Shown piece after piece: positions 1-8,678 of a stretch of DNA of 33,654 bases. The notes beneath the pieces are model-generated. The model did no database searches. It was not told where the DNA came from and worked only from the letters and a program-made list of their open reading frames with translations. The translations under genes and the position numbers were made by a program. The stretch's first letter is position 1. The number at the start of each line of letters is the position of its first letter. Source of the stretch: Streptomyces griseus subsp. griseus (GTDB lineage: Bacteria; Actinomycetota; Actinomycetes; Streptomycetales; Streptomycetaceae); NCBI RefSeq assembly GCF_000720255.1, contig NZ_JOJE01000057.1:1-33654 (forward strand), in the 5' to 3' direction.

Positions 1-8
1 ACGCAAAA

Positions 9-36
9 CGCTCGGCTGGAGAACCCCAGCCGAGCG
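9..36 (-). terminator. Rho-independent terminator downstream of greA
   Basis: Perfect 11-bp stem (CGCTCGGCTGG / CCAGCCGAGCG) with a 6-nt loop. On the minus strand the stem is followed at once by TTTTGCGT, the U-tract side for transcripts running leftward. It lies 106 nt after the greA stop. There is no T-run on the plus side, so it probably serves the minus strand. Confidence 0.7.
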
Positions 37-142
37 CCTGCGTGATCTACTGACAGCCGCGTAAACCATCAGGTGTTGCGAGGACCCCGAGAATCCGCCA
101 GGGGCACCGGGGGCCTCAGAAGCCCATGTGGGACGCGCGGCC

Positions 143-643
143 TCAGCCGCTGTACGGCTCCGCCTTCAGGATCCGCACCGAGGCCTTCTTGCCGTTCGGC
201 AGTTCGTAGTCCGCGTCCTCGCCGACCTTGTGGCCGATCACGCCGGAACCCAGCGGGGACTGCGGCGAGTAGGTCTCGATGTCGGAGCTCGCGTACTCAC
301 GGGAGGCGAGCAGGAAGGTCAGCGTGTCGTCCTCGTCGCCGTCGAAAGCGATCGTGACGACCATGCCGGGAGCCACCGCGCCGTCCGTCGAGGTCGGGGC
401 CTCGCCCACCTTGGCGTTCTCGAGGAGCTGGGTCAGTTGGCGCACACGGAGCTCCTGCTTGCCCTGCTCCTCCTTGGCCGCGTGGTACCCGCCGTTCTCG
501 CGCAGGTCGCCCTCCTCACGCGCGGCGGCGATCTTGGCGGCGATCTCCGTGCGCGCAGGACCAGTAAGGTACTCAAGCTCATTCTTGAGCTTGTTGTACG
601 CCTCCTGGGTCAGCCAGGTGACGGACTCGCTGGTCTGGGTCAC
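143..643 (-). CDS. greA: Transcription elongation factor GreA
   Basis: 166 aa, close to the usual GreA length (about 158-165). GreA binds the RNA polymerase secondary channel and stimulates cleavage of backtracked RNA. The N-terminal half is the expected antiparallel coiled coil, and its tip carries the catalytic acidic pair in GDLRENGGYHAAKEEQ (D46 and E49; the usual form is GDLSENAEYHAAKE). The C-terminal half is the FKBP-like domain, with YSPQSPLGSGVIGHKVGEDA matching the conserved SPxxPxGxALLG-type region. The start is GTG at 643, with AGGAG five nt upstream. It is a single gene with its own hairpin terminator at 9-36; DUF4307 lies upstream on the same strand across 171 nt. Assignment to GreA rather than GreB or a Gfh factor rests on the intact acidic pair. 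Confidence 0.96.
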   Translation of the reverse strand: MTQTSESVTWLTQEAYNKLKNELEYLTGPARTEIAAKIAAAREEGDLRENGGYHAAKEEQGKQELRVRQLTQLLENAKVGEAPTSTDGAVAPGMVVTIAFDGDEDDTLTFLLASREYASSDIETYSPQSPLGSGVIGHKVGEDADYELPNGKKASVRILKAEPYSG

Positions 644-814
644 AGGTGCTCCTCGTCGGTACTGGGGAAATACAAGAGCGTCGCCCTACCCGGAAGCATG
701 TTCCTCCAGGGATGGGCGAAACCACGAGCCTAACAATTCAGCGGCCGAAGGGGGAGGACATAAGCCACCAGAATTACGTCGGCGCAGGTCAGCGTCTACG
801 TATTCCGGACGGGA

Positions 815-1213
815 TCAGTCGGCGTGGCAGCCGAGCAACTCGGCCGTCGTCCCCTGGGACGTGGTACGGAGCGTCACGACCTTGTCGATGCGGGTGTCGG
901 AGCCGGAGAACCGGAAGTCCGCCCGGCCGACCTCGGCGCCGTTCCCGGCCTGGGAGCGGATCGTGCAGTAGCCGCTCGCACCGGCGTCCTTGTGGACCTC
1001 GAGATGCACCTCGACCGCCGTGGCGGAGGCCTTGAAGGTGATGACCTCGGCGCTGATCTTGTTCTGGCCCACGTAGTAGTAGGCGAAGTAACCGATCAAC
1101 GCGAGCAGGGCCGCGCCCAGGACGGCTCCGGCGATCTTGAGCTTGCGGTCCGCGCGCTCGTCCGAGGCACGGCCGTAACGGCCCTCGGGCAGTCGCGTGC
1201 TCGCCGTCGTCAT
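815..1213 (-). CDS. DUF4307 single-pass membrane protein
   Basis: 132 aa. A short basic N-terminus (GRYGRASDERADRKLK) precedes one membrane helix at about residues 28-48 (IAGAVLGAALLALIGYFAYYYV). An approximately 80-residue beta-rich domain, probably extracytoplasmic, follows with two Cys (in SGYCTIRSQAG and LLGCHAD). This matches actinobacterial DUF4307, a small membrane protein commonly found beside mca and greA; its function is unknown. The open frame extends further upstream, but the ATG at 1213 is preceded by GAGAGGGA about six nt away and the sequence before it does not look coding. It is divergent from mca across 148 nt. Confidence 0.82.
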   Translation of the reverse strand: MTTASTRLPEGRYGRASDERADRKLKIAGAVLGAALLALIGYFAYYYVGQNKISAEVITFKASATAVEVHLEVHKDAGASGYCTIRSQAGNGAEVGRADFRFSGSDTRIDKVVTLRTTSQGTTAELLGCHAD

Positions 1214-1361
1214 GATCGTCCCTCTCGGCTGGGGCGGGCGGCGGTCCGACGGCGGGCCGCCGGATCCGGGCTCCGGAATTATTCGCCCCCCGATTCGGTC
1301 ACTATAGAAGCGCCGATCGCACCCGCTCACACCGGGCGCCGACTTAACTGAGGATTGAGTC

Positions 1362-2243
1362 TTGACTGACCAGCTGCGACTGATGGCCGTGCACGCCCAC
1401 CCCGACGACGAGTCGAGCAAGGGCGCGGCCACCATGGCGAAGTACGTGTCCGAGGGGGTGGACGTGCTGGTCGTGACCTGCACGGGGGGAGAGCGCGGCT
1501 CCATCCTCAATCCGAAGCTGCAGGGCGACACGTACATCGAGGAGCACATCCACGAGGTACGCAAGAAGGAGATGGACGAGGCCCGCGAGATCCTGGGCGT
1601 CAAGCAGGAGTGGCTCGGCTTCGTCGACTCCGGGCTGCCCGAGGGCGACCCGCTGCCGCCGCTGCCCGAGGGCTGCTTCGCGCTCGAGGACGTCGACAAG
1701 GCGGCCGGCGAGCTGGTGAAGCAGATCCGCTCGTTCCGCCCGCAGGTGATCACCACCTACGACGAGAACGGCGGCTACCCGCACCCCGACCACATCATGA
1801 CCCACAAGATCTCGATGGTGGCGTTCGAGGGCGCGGCGGACACCGAGAAGTACCCGGAGGCGGAGTTCGGCCCGGCGTACCAGCCGCGGAAGCTGTACTA
1901 CAACCAGGGCTTCAACCGGCCTCGAACCGAGGCGCTGCACAACGCGATGCTGGAGCGGGGCCTGGAGTCGCCGTACGGGGAGTGGCTCAAGCGGTGGAGC
2001 GAGGTCGAGCGCGCCGAGCGCACGCTCACCACGCACATTCCGTGCGCCGACTTCTTCGAGATCCGCGACAAGGCGCTGATCGCCCACGCCACGCAGATCG
2101 ACCCCGACGGGGGCTGGTTCCGGGTGCCGATGGAGCTGCAGAGGGAGGTCTGGCCGACGGAGGAGTACGAGCTCGCGAAGTCCCTCGTCGATACCTCCCT
2201 CCCCGAGGACGACCTCTTTGCGGGCATCCGAGACAATGCCTGA
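1362..2243 (+). CDS. mca: Mycothiol S-conjugate amidase
   Basis: 293 aa, full length for Mca. The enzyme cleaves mycothiol S-conjugates into GlcN-inositol and a mercapturic acid, which is exported, so it detoxifies electrophiles and drugs in the cytosol. It belongs to the LmbE/PIG-L zinc deacetylase family. The N-terminal AVHAHPDDE motif gives zinc ligands H13 and D16 and the catalytic D15; the third ligand is in GGYPHPDHIMTH. TGGERGSILNP, WLGFVDSGLP and HATQIDP match mycobacterial Mca rather than the shorter deacetylase MshB. The start is TTG at 1362, with a purine-rich site (GAGGATTGAG) just upstream and the conserved sequence beginning at residue 4. The next gene starts 1 nt after this stop, so co-translation is likely. 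Confidence 0.95.
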   Translation: MTDQLRLMAVHAHPDDESSKGAATMAKYVSEGVDVLVVTCTGGERGSILNPKLQGDTYIEEHIHEVRKKEMDEAREILGVKQEWLGFVDSGLPEGDPLPPLPEGCFALEDVDKAAGELVKQIRSFRPQVITTYDENGGYPHPDHIMTHKISMVAFEGAADTEKYPEAEFGPAYQPRKLYYNQGFNRPRTEALHNAMLERGLESPYGEWLKRWSEVERAERTLTTHIPCADFFEIRDKALIAHATQIDPDGGWFRVPMELQREVWPTEEYELAKSLVDTSLPEDDLFAGIRDNA

Positions 2244-2244
2244 C

Positions 2245-2496
2245 ATGAGCGCAAGCGTGAGCCTGGCAATGACGCACCTCGTCCCCCTCGCCAAGGAGGT
2301 CGACGAGAACAAGGTCACCCCCGGCGTCCTCGGCTTCATCGTCTTCGCGGCGATGGCGGTGGCGGTGTGGGGCCTGATGAAGTCCATGAACCGCCACATG
2401 GGCAAGGTCGACTTCGAGAAGCCGGAAGAGGACGCGACTGACCCCGCCAAGGACACCGCCAAGATGTCCGGCGAGGCCAAGCCGCAGCAGGGTTAG
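2245..2496 (+). CDS. Small single-pass membrane protein downstream of mca
   Basis: 83 aa from ATG 2245. An ATG at 2236 overlapping the mca stop would add three residues and is a real alternative; ATG 2269 is a shorter one. After about 25 residues there is one hydrophobic helix (GVLGFIVFAAMAVAVWGLM), then a short basic stretch (KSMNRHMGK) and an acidic/polar tail rich in Asp, Glu and Lys. The positive charge after the helix suggests a cytoplasmic C-terminus. It starts 1 nt after the mca stop and is probably translationally coupled to it. I know no function for this family; its constant place next to mca in streptomycetes suggests a link to thiol or detoxification metabolism, which is inference. 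Confidence 0.78.
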   Translation: MSASVSLAMTHLVPLAKEVDENKVTPGVLGFIVFAAMAVAVWGLMKSMNRHMGKVDFEKPEEDATDPAKDTAKMSGEAKPQQG

Positions 2497-2511
2497 GGGC
2501 AGCCGACGGAC

Positions 2512-2547
2512 ACACCGGCGCCCCGGGTCTCACTGGTGCGCCGGTGT
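2512..2547. terminator. Candidate bidirectional terminator between convergent genes
   Basis: Perfect 10-bp inverted repeat (ACACCGGCGC / GCGCCGGTGT) with a 16-nt loop. It sits between the stop of the small membrane protein (2496) and the convergent STAND gene, whose stop (2530-2532) lies inside the loop. There is no U-tract, as is common in high-GC genomes. Confidence 0.55.
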
Positions 2548-5500
2548 CGGTACGCCCATCACCTCCCGGGCGTGCCGGTCCGGCACCATGCGCAGGCTCC
2601 AGGCCTGCCAGCCCGACTCCAGGCTGACGCCGCGTTCCAGGAGAAGCTGGTGGGCCTCGATGTAGTCGTCGAGTTTCTCGTCCCGCAGCGGGTGAGCCGC
2701 GCGGGACAGCTGGGCCAGCTCCTCCTGGGCCACCGCGCTGCCGATCTCGACGCCGCCGGGAGCGGCGTAGGGCAGCAGTGTGCAGCGCAGGAAACGGGCC
2801 CAGTCCGCGCCGCGCTCGTCGCCGTACGAGGTGAAGAGCGCCGTCGCCTCGTCGCACAGGGCGAGTGCCTGCTGCGTACGGGCGTTGCCGGCGTCGACGA
2901 CGGCGAGCTCCAGGCAGGTCCACGCCTCGCCGTGGGCGACGCCGATGCGCTGGAAGTCGGCGCGGGCGTCGACCAGGAGCTGCCGGGCGAAGCCGGAGTT
3001 GCGCAGTGAGCCCGTCTGCGCGGCGCGCTGGTCCCGGGTGACGCGCGCCGAGTGGTGGCGGGCGCAGGCCAGGCCGTAGACGTCACGGATGCGGGAGAAC
3101 ATCGTCCGGGAGCGTTCGAGTTCCCGGACCGCGCGGTCGAGGTCGCCCGTCTCCTCCAGGGCCTGCCCCAGGTAGTAGACGGTCCAGGCCTCGCCGCGCG
3201 CGTCCTCGTTGTCGCGGTGCCGGGCGGCCGCGCTGCGCAGTCCGTCGACCGCCGGGGACGGGTCCCCGGCGACCAGACGGGCACGGGCCAGCTGGGTCAG
3301 GGCCCAGGCCTCGCCGCGGGCGTCGCGGGTGCGGCCGTACAGGTCGAGGGCCTGGCGCAGCTCGCTCTCCGCCGCCTCGACGTCACCGCGGCGCAGGTTG
3401 AGCTGGCCGAGCTGGAAGTGCGCCCATGCCTCGCCGTGCACGGAACCGCCCTCATGGTGCAGGACCAGGGAACGGGTGAGGAGGTCCAGGGCCTCGGCCG
3501 GATGCCCCCGGTCGCGCTCGACCGCGGCCAGCGCGTGCATCGTCCAGGCGCGGTCCGTGGCCAGTTCCGGCGCGGCCTGCAACTCCAGGGCCTCCCGCAG
3601 CTTCGCTGACGCCTCGGTGAGGTTGCCCTGGTGGTGCAGGGTGATGCCGAGGGAGCACAGGGCGCGGGCCGCCCCGGCGTCGTGATGCGCCTGCATGTAG
3701 AGGTCGACGACCGAGGTCAGCGTGGTGCGGGCCTTGTCCAGTTCGCCGAGCTGCCGGGCCGCGATGCCGGTGCGCCACTGTACGGAGCGCAGCAGCAGCC
3801 CCCGGTCGACCGCCTGGGCCAGCTCGCTGATCTCACCGAGCCGGTAGAGGTCGCCGCGCAGCAGGCAGTAGTCGCACAGGGCGCCCAGCAGGTTCAGTAC
3901 GGCCGCCTCGTTCACGCCCTCCGCGTGCCGCAGCGCCGCCGTGATGAAGCTCGACTCGTCGTCCAGCCAGCGCAGCGCCTCGTCGAGGGAGGTGAAGCCG
4001 TGCGGGCTGAAGCGGTCCGAGCGGGTCGACATGTTGCCGTCGACCAGGCGCAGCACCGAGTCGGCGAGCTCGGCGTAGCTGACGATCAGCCGTTCCTGGG
4101 CGGCCGTGCGCTCGGCGGGGTCCTCCTCGTCCAGGAGGCGGGCCCGGGCGAAGGCCCGTACCACGTCGTGCAGGCGGTAGCGGTTGCCACGCACGTGGTC
4201 GATCAGGCCGGCCTGCGCGAGGACCACCAGGTGCCGGGTGGCCTCCGGGCGGTCGGTGGCGAGCAGGGCCGCCGCCGCGGCCGCGCCCAGCGAGGCCCGG
4301 CCCGCCAGCGCGAGGCGCCGCAGCAGTCGCCGTGCCGGGTCGGACTGGTCGGTGTAGCGCAGCCACAGGGCGCGCTCGACCGGCTCCACCGGCCCGTACG
4401 CCTCCAGGTCGGCGGCGAGCCCGCGCGGTGAGCGCGGGCCGAGGGAGGAGCCCGCGATGCGCAGGGCCAGCGGCAGCCCGCCGCACAGCTCGCGGATCCG
4501 GTCGGCGGACTCGGCGTCGTAGGGCCCCGGATCGTCCTGGGTGACCGCGCCGAGGAGTTCCTCCGCTCCGGCCGCGTCCAGCGCCTCCACCGGCAGCTCG
4601 TGCACCCACGCGGGCAGGTCGGACGGCAGGTCGAGCTGGCCGCGCGCGGTGACCAGGACCAGGCTGTCGGAGCGCTCGGGGACGAGGGTGCGGATCTGCT
4701 CGGGATCGGAGGCGTCGTCGAGGATCACGGTGACCGGCAGACCGGTCAGGTGCTGGTGGTACAGCTCGCTCAAGCGCTTCACCTGCTGCTCGGGGGAGGA
4801 CCGCTCACGGAACAGCAGTTGTTCGCGCGGCGCGCCCAGCCGGTTCAGCAGGTGCAGGAGCGCGTCCCGGGTGGACAGCGGCGCCGCGCTGTGGCCGCGC
4901 AGGTCGACGACGCAGGCGCCGCGGAACTGGTCCCGCAGATCGTGCGCCGCCCGCACCGCGAGGGTCGTACGGCCGCTGCCCGGCTCCCCGTGCAGCACGA
5001 CCACCGTCGGCCGGGTCTCGGTGCTCGCGCGCGCCGCCTGCACCCACTGCCGGATCCGCGCCACCTCCTGACGGCGTCCCGCGAACGTGCCGCTGGGGTC
5101 GGGAAGTTGCCCGAAGGACTGCTCCAGCACCTTCCGGCCCCGGGCGGCCGCGCTCTTGTCCACGCTGCGCAGCTGCGGCCCGGCCTTCGTCGGCCCGGTG
5201 GACGCGGTGATCACCCGCTGCTGGTCGAGGAACGGGCGGATGCCGCGTACCTCCAGCGCCGTCAGCCACTGCAGCCGCAGTTGCTCGGGCCCGCCGGGCT
5301 GTCCGGCGGCGCCCGCGCGGTGGTGGGCGGCGGGCAGGTGGGAGCCGGCCACCTTGACGACGGTCGCCGCCGCACCGATCACGCCGACGGTCACACCGGC
5401 ACCCAAGGCGGTTCCCGTGCCGGTGCCGAGGGCCAGGTCGGCCACCGCGGCCGTGACCGCGGCGACCCCCGCCACCAGCAGCGGAGTAGCGCCGCCCTCG

Positions 5501-5724
5501 CGGGCGTAGCGCTGTCCGAAGGTGAGCCGGCCGGCCTCCGCCTCGTCGAGGGCGCGCGTGTAGGCCTCGTACTCCTCGGCCGCGGTCTGCGCCATGGTGT
5601 CCAGCGCGCCGCGCGCCCGTGACATCAGCACCTGGGCGTCGCCGCGGCCGCCCGAGCGGCGCATCTCCTCCTCCACGGCCCTCCCCAACAGCCGCTCCGC
5701 GTCCGCCCGATGGCCGTCCCTCAT
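2530..5724 (-). CDS. STAND-class NB-ARC NTPase with TPR domain
   Basis: 1064 aa. Residues 1-75 are charged and helical. Residues 78-125 are two Ala/Gly/Val hydrophobic segments that may insert in the membrane. An NB-ARC module follows: Walker A-like GEPGSGRTT (246-254), Walker B VTVILDD (331-337) and CGGLPLAL (about 414-421), then a winged-helix-like region with RYRLHDVVRAFAR. From about residue 650 to the end there are repeated TPR-like helices (GEAWALTQLARARL, GEAWTVYYLGQALEETGD, GEAWTCLELAVVD). This resembles the C-terminal two thirds of AfsR, but the N-terminal SARP DNA-binding domain is absent, so it is probably a signalling NTPase or scaffold, not a direct activator. The Walker A lysine is replaced by R252. 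The ATG at 5724 has GGAGGGGGA upstream; the longer frame to 5865 lacks support and overlaps the divergent gene. Confidence 0.88.
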   Translation of the reverse strand: MRDGHRADAERLLGRAVEEEMRRSGGRGDAQVLMSRARGALDTMAQTAAEEYEAYTRALDEAEAGRLTFGQRYAREGGATPLLVAGVAAVTAAVADLALGTGTGTALGAGVTVGVIGAAATVVKVAGSHLPAAHHRAGAAGQPGGPEQLRLQWLTALEVRGIRPFLDQQRVITASTGPTKAGPQLRSVDKSAAARGRKVLEQSFGQLPDPSGTFAGRRQEVARIRQWVQAARASTETRPTVVVLHGEPGSGRTTLAVRAAHDLRDQFRGACVVDLRGHSAAPLSTRDALLHLLNRLGAPREQLLFRERSSPEQQVKRLSELYHQHLTGLPVTVILDDASDPEQIRTLVPERSDSLVLVTARGQLDLPSDLPAWVHELPVEALDAAGAEELLGAVTQDDPGPYDAESADRIRELCGGLPLALRIAGSSLGPRSPRGLAADLEAYGPVEPVERALWLRYTDQSDPARRLLRRLALAGRASLGAAAAAALLATDRPEATRHLVVLAQAGLIDHVRGNRYRLHDVVRAFARARLLDEEDPAERTAAQERLIVSYAELADSVLRLVDGNMSTRSDRFSPHGFTSLDEALRWLDDESSFITAALRHAEGVNEAAVLNLLGALCDYCLLRGDLYRLGEISELAQAVDRGLLLRSVQWRTGIAARQLGELDKARTTLTSVVDLYMQAHHDAGAARALCSLGITLHHQGNLTEASAKLREALELQAAPELATDRAWTMHALAAVERDRGHPAEALDLLTRSLVLHHEGGSVHGEAWAHFQLGQLNLRRGDVEAAESELRQALDLYGRTRDARGEAWALTQLARARLVAGDPSPAVDGLRSAAARHRDNEDARGEAWTVYYLGQALEETGDLDRAVRELERSRTMFSRIRDVYGLACARHHSARVTRDQRAAQTGSLRNSGFARQLLVDARADFQRIGVAHGEAWTCLELAVVDAGNARTQQALALCDEATALFTSYGDERGADWARFLRCTLLPYAAPGGVEIGSAVAQEELAQLSRAAHPLRDEKLDDYIEAHQLLLERGVSLESGWQAWSLRMVPDRHAREVMGVPTPAHQ

Positions 5725-5837
5725 GTCCCGTCCCCCTCCGGCAGCAACATCGTTACCAGCCAAGTGTGCTGCGGACGGCCGAATGACGCGAGGGTGCGGG
5801 AAGGCTGCGATCGGTGTACTGGGGCAGGATGGACTCC

Positions 5838-7871
5838 ATGCCGAACCGACTGGCCCATGAGACATCCCCGTACCTCCTCCAGCACGCCGACAACCCCGTC
5901 GACTGGTGGCCCTGGTCGGACGAGGCCTTCGAGGAGGCCCGCGAGCGGGGTGTTCCGGTGCTGCTCAGTGTCGGTTACTCGAGTTGCCACTGGTGCCACG
6001 TCATGGCGCACGAGTCCTTCGAGGACGACACCACGGCCGCCTACCAGAACGAGCACTTCGTGAACGTCAAGGTGGACCGCGAGGAGCGCCCCGACGTCGA
6101 CGCCGTGTACATGGAGGCCGTGCAGGCGGCCACCGGGCAGGGCGGCTGGCCCATGACGGTGTTCCTCACGCCGGACGCCGAGCCCTTCTACTTCGGGACC
6201 TATTTCCCGCCGGCGCCCCGGCACGGCATGCCCTCCTTCCGGCAGGTCCTGGAAGGCGTCCACCACGCCTGGACCGACCGGCGGGACGAGGTCGCCGAGG
6301 TGGCCGGGAAGATCGTGCGGGACCTGGCGCAGCGGGAGATCTCCTACGGCGGTGCCCAGGCCCCCGGCGAGGAGGAGCTCGCGCAGGCGCTGCTCGGGCT
6401 CACCCGGGAGTACGACCCGCAGCGCGGCGGCTTCGGCGGGGCACCGAAGTTCCCGCCGTCCATGGTGATCGAGTTCCTGTTGCGCCACCACGCCCGCACC
6501 GGCGCCGAGGGCGCGTTGCAGATGGCGCGGGACACCTGCGAGCGGATGGCGCGCGGCGGGATCTACGACCAGCTCGGCGGCGGCTTCGCCCGCTACTCCG
6601 TGGACCGGGACTGGGTGGTGCCGCACTTCGAGAAGATGCTGTACGACAACGCGCTGCTGTGCCGCGCGTACGCCCACCTGTGGCGGTCCACCGGCTCCGA
6701 GCTCGCGCGCCGGGTCGCGCTGGAGACGGCCGACTTCCTGGTGCGGGACATGCGCACCGCCGAGGGCGGTTTCGCGTCCGCGCTGGACGCCGACAGCGAC
6801 GACGGTACGGGGAAGCACGTGGAGGGCGCGTACTACGTGTGGACGCCGGAGCAACTCGCCGACGTCCTGGGCCCGGAGGACGCCGAGCTCGCCGCGCGGT
6901 ACTTCGGCGTCACCGAGGAGGGCACCTTCGAGGAGGGCGCCTCCGTGCTGCAACTCCCGCAGCAGGACGGGTTCCTCGACGCCGGGAAGGTCGAGTCGAT
7001 CAAGCGGCGGCTGCGGGAGGCCCGCGAGACCAGGCCCGCCCCCGGCCGGGACGACAAGGTCGTCGCCGCCTGGAACGGGCTCGCGGTCGCCGCGCTCGCC
7101 GAGACCGGCGCCTACTTCGACCGCCCCGACCTGGTGGACGCCGCCGTCGCCGCGGCCGACCTCCTCGTCCGTCTGCACCTGGACGACCGGGCCCGTCTGA
7201 CCCGGACCAGCAAGGACGGCCACGCGGGCGCGAACGCCGGGGTGCTGGAGGACTACGCCGACGTCGCCGAGGGCTTCCTCGCGCTCGCGTCCGTGACCGG
7301 CGAGGGCGTCTGGCTGGAGTTCGCAGGGCTCCTCCTCGACCACGTCGTCACCCGCTTCACCGACTCCGAGTCGGGTGCCCTCTACGACACCGCCGCCGAC
7401 GCCGAGCAGTTGATCCGCCGGCCGCAGGATCCCACCGACAACGCGGCCCCGTCCGGCTGGACGGCCGCCGCCGGCGCCCTGCTGGGGTACGCCGCCCAGA
7501 CCGGCTCCGAAACCCACCGCACCGCCGCCGAGCGGGCGTTGGGCGTGGTGAAGGCGCTCGGGCCGCGGGTGCCGAGGTTCATCGGCTGGGGCCTCGCCGT
7601 CGCCGAGGCGCTGCTCGACGGGCCGCGCGAGGTCGCGGTCGTGGGACCCGCGCTCGACGATCCCGCGACCCGGTCCCTGCACCGTACGGCACTCCTGGGC
7701 ACCGCCCCCGGAGCGGTCGTCGCCTACGGCACGCCCGACAGCGACGAGTTCCCGCTGCTCGCCGAGCGCCCGCTGGTCGGCGGGGAGCCGGCGGCGTACG
7801 TCTGCCGCAACTTCACATGCGACGCCCCGACGACCGACGCGGAGCGGCTGCGCGCGGCGCTGACCGGCTGA
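5838..7871 (+). CDS. DUF255 thioredoxin-fold protein (YyaL/SSP411 family)
   Basis: 677 aa. The family joins an N-terminal thioredoxin-like DUF255 domain to an (alpha/alpha)6-barrel like N-acylglucosamine 2-epimerase/glycosidase folds. N-terminal hallmarks are present: [21 protein letters not shown], then the CxxC in [16 protein letters not shown], and [14 protein letters not shown]. The barrel part shows [29 protein letters not shown] and [14 protein letters not shown]. The biochemical role is not established; redox or carbohydrate roles have both been suggested for relatives. ATG 5838 gives the family N-terminus [18 protein letters not shown] 5829 and GTG 5814 are alternatives, and the Shine-Dalgarno is poor for all. 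It is divergent from the STAND gene and convergent with the Mut7-C gene 42 nt after its stop. Confidence 0.92.
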   Translation: MPNRLAHETSPYLLQHADNPVDWWPWSDEAFEEARERGVPVLLSVGYSSCHWCHVMAHESFEDDTTAAYQNEHFVNVKVDREERPDVDAVYMEAVQAATGQGGWPMTVFLTPDAEPFYFGTYFPPAPRHGMPSFRQVLEGVHHAWTDRRDEVAEVAGKIVRDLAQREISYGGAQAPGEEELAQALLGLTREYDPQRGGFGGAPKFPPSMVIEFLLRHHARTGAEGALQMARDTCERMARGGIYDQLGGGFARYSVDRDWVVPHFEKMLYDNALLCRAYAHLWRSTGSELARRVALETADFLVRDMRTAEGGFASALDADSDDGTGKHVEGAYYVWTPEQLADVLGPEDAELAARYFGVTEEGTFEEGASVLQLPQQDGFLDAGKVESIKRRLREARETRPAPGRDDKVVAAWNGLAVAALAETGAYFDRPDLVDAAVAAADLLVRLHLDDRARLTRTSKDGHAGANAGVLEDYADVAEGFLALASVTGEGVWLEFAGLLLDHVVTRFTDSESGALYDTAADAEQLIRRPQDPTDNAAPSGWTAAAGALLGYAAQTGSETHRTAAERALGVVKALGPRVPRFIGWGLAVAEALLDGPREVAVVGPALDDPATRSLHRTALLGTAPGAVVAYGTPDSDEFPLLAERPLVGGEPAAYVCRNFTCDAPTTDAERLRAALTG

Positions 7872-7913
7872 ACCGGCTGAACCGACGAGCGGGGCGGTGA
7901 CCGGGCCGCGTAC

Positions 7914-8645
7914 TCAGCTGCCCTGGTCGCCCCTGCTCAGCGCCGCCTCCACGATCGCCTCCAGCTGTTCGTGGTGTGCGCCCTTCCAGTACGCGCGCCC
8001 GCACTCGTTGCACTGGGCGAAGACGTCGTACGAGCGGTGGGTGCCGTGTTCCAGCTGGTCGGCGACCTCCTCCTTGGTGGCCTGGTGGAGGAGGCCGTTG
8101 CAGGCGGTGCACCGGGTCCAGGGGCGCAGCTCGGGGGCGAAGCGGTCCAGGATGTCGTGGAGCTGGTCCTCGGGGCGGGTGCTGTAGACGTAGGCACCCG
8201 CCCACAGTTCGCGGCGGCGCAGCAGGCCCCGGTCGCGGCTGAGCATGACCCGCTGCTCGGCGGCGGAGCGGGCGGCGAGGGCCGGGTCGCCGATGTCCGT
8301 CGACTCGTACGCCGTGTCCACGCCGAGCAGGCGAAGCCGGCGGGCGAGGGTGCCGAGGTGGACGTCGAGGAGGAAGCGCAGGGGAGCGCCGGGCACTCGC
8401 TGCGGCCGCTGGACCTCCCGCACGGTCACGGACTCGCCGTCGGCCGGGATGTGCGAGACCGGCACCTCACGGCCGTCCACGACCAGGGCGCCGACCTCGG
8501 TCAGCGGCACGCCGAGGGACTCGACGACATGGCCGAGGGTGGAGACGCCGTCGACGGCCAGTGCGGTGGCGCCGCCGCGTCGGCCGTGGGGGACGAACAG
8601 GGCGAGGGAGGGCGCGACTTCGACATGGATCTCGGGTGCGGTCAC
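7914..8645 (-). CDS. Mut7-C RNase-domain protein with N-terminal ubiquitin-like domain
   Basis: 243 aa. Residues 1-80 resemble the small ubiquitin/ThiS-like domain (Mut7-C ubiquitin) that precedes the nuclease in many actinobacteria. The second half is the Mut7-C (DUF82) PIN-like RNase domain: FLLDVHLGTLARRLRLLGVDTAY holds the leading Asp, VMLSRDRGLLRRRE the second acidic site, and a zinc ribbon follows with two Cys pairs (CTACNGLL and CNECGRAYWKG). Related domains occur in the C. elegans Mut-7 exonuclease; bacterial substrates are unknown, so RNase activity is predicted from the family. The start is GTG at 8645 with no clear Shine-Dalgarno. It lies 33 nt downstream of the tetR stop on the same strand and may be read through from that operon. 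Confidence 0.88.
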   Translation of the reverse strand: MTAPEIHVEVAPSLALFVPHGRRGGATALAVDGVSTLGHVVESLGVPLTEVGALVVDGREVPVSHIPADGESVTVREVQRPQRVPGAPLRFLLDVHLGTLARRLRLLGVDTAYESTDIGDPALAARSAAEQRVMLSRDRGLLRRRELWAGAYVYSTRPEDQLHDILDRFAPELRPWTRCTACNGLLHQATKEEVADQLEHGTHRSYDVFAQCNECGRAYWKGAHHEQLEAIVEAALSRGDQGS

Positions 8646-8678
8646 CAGGTCAGGATCGCACGTCCGAGGGGGGTGACC

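Noticed and set aside
2530..5724. AfsR-type SARP activator
   Set aside because: The N-terminal SARP/BTAD DNA-binding region is absent; the N-terminus has hydrophobic segments instead.
5721..7682. 653-aa open frame on the minus strand opposite the DUF255 gene
   Set aside because: Its Val/Gly/Arg-rich composition is the usual GC-skew shadow; the plus strand carries clear DUF255 motifs.
7862..7886. Duplicated ACCGGCTGA at the end of the DUF255 gene
   Set aside because: A short local duplication around a stop codon with no structure or functional hint.
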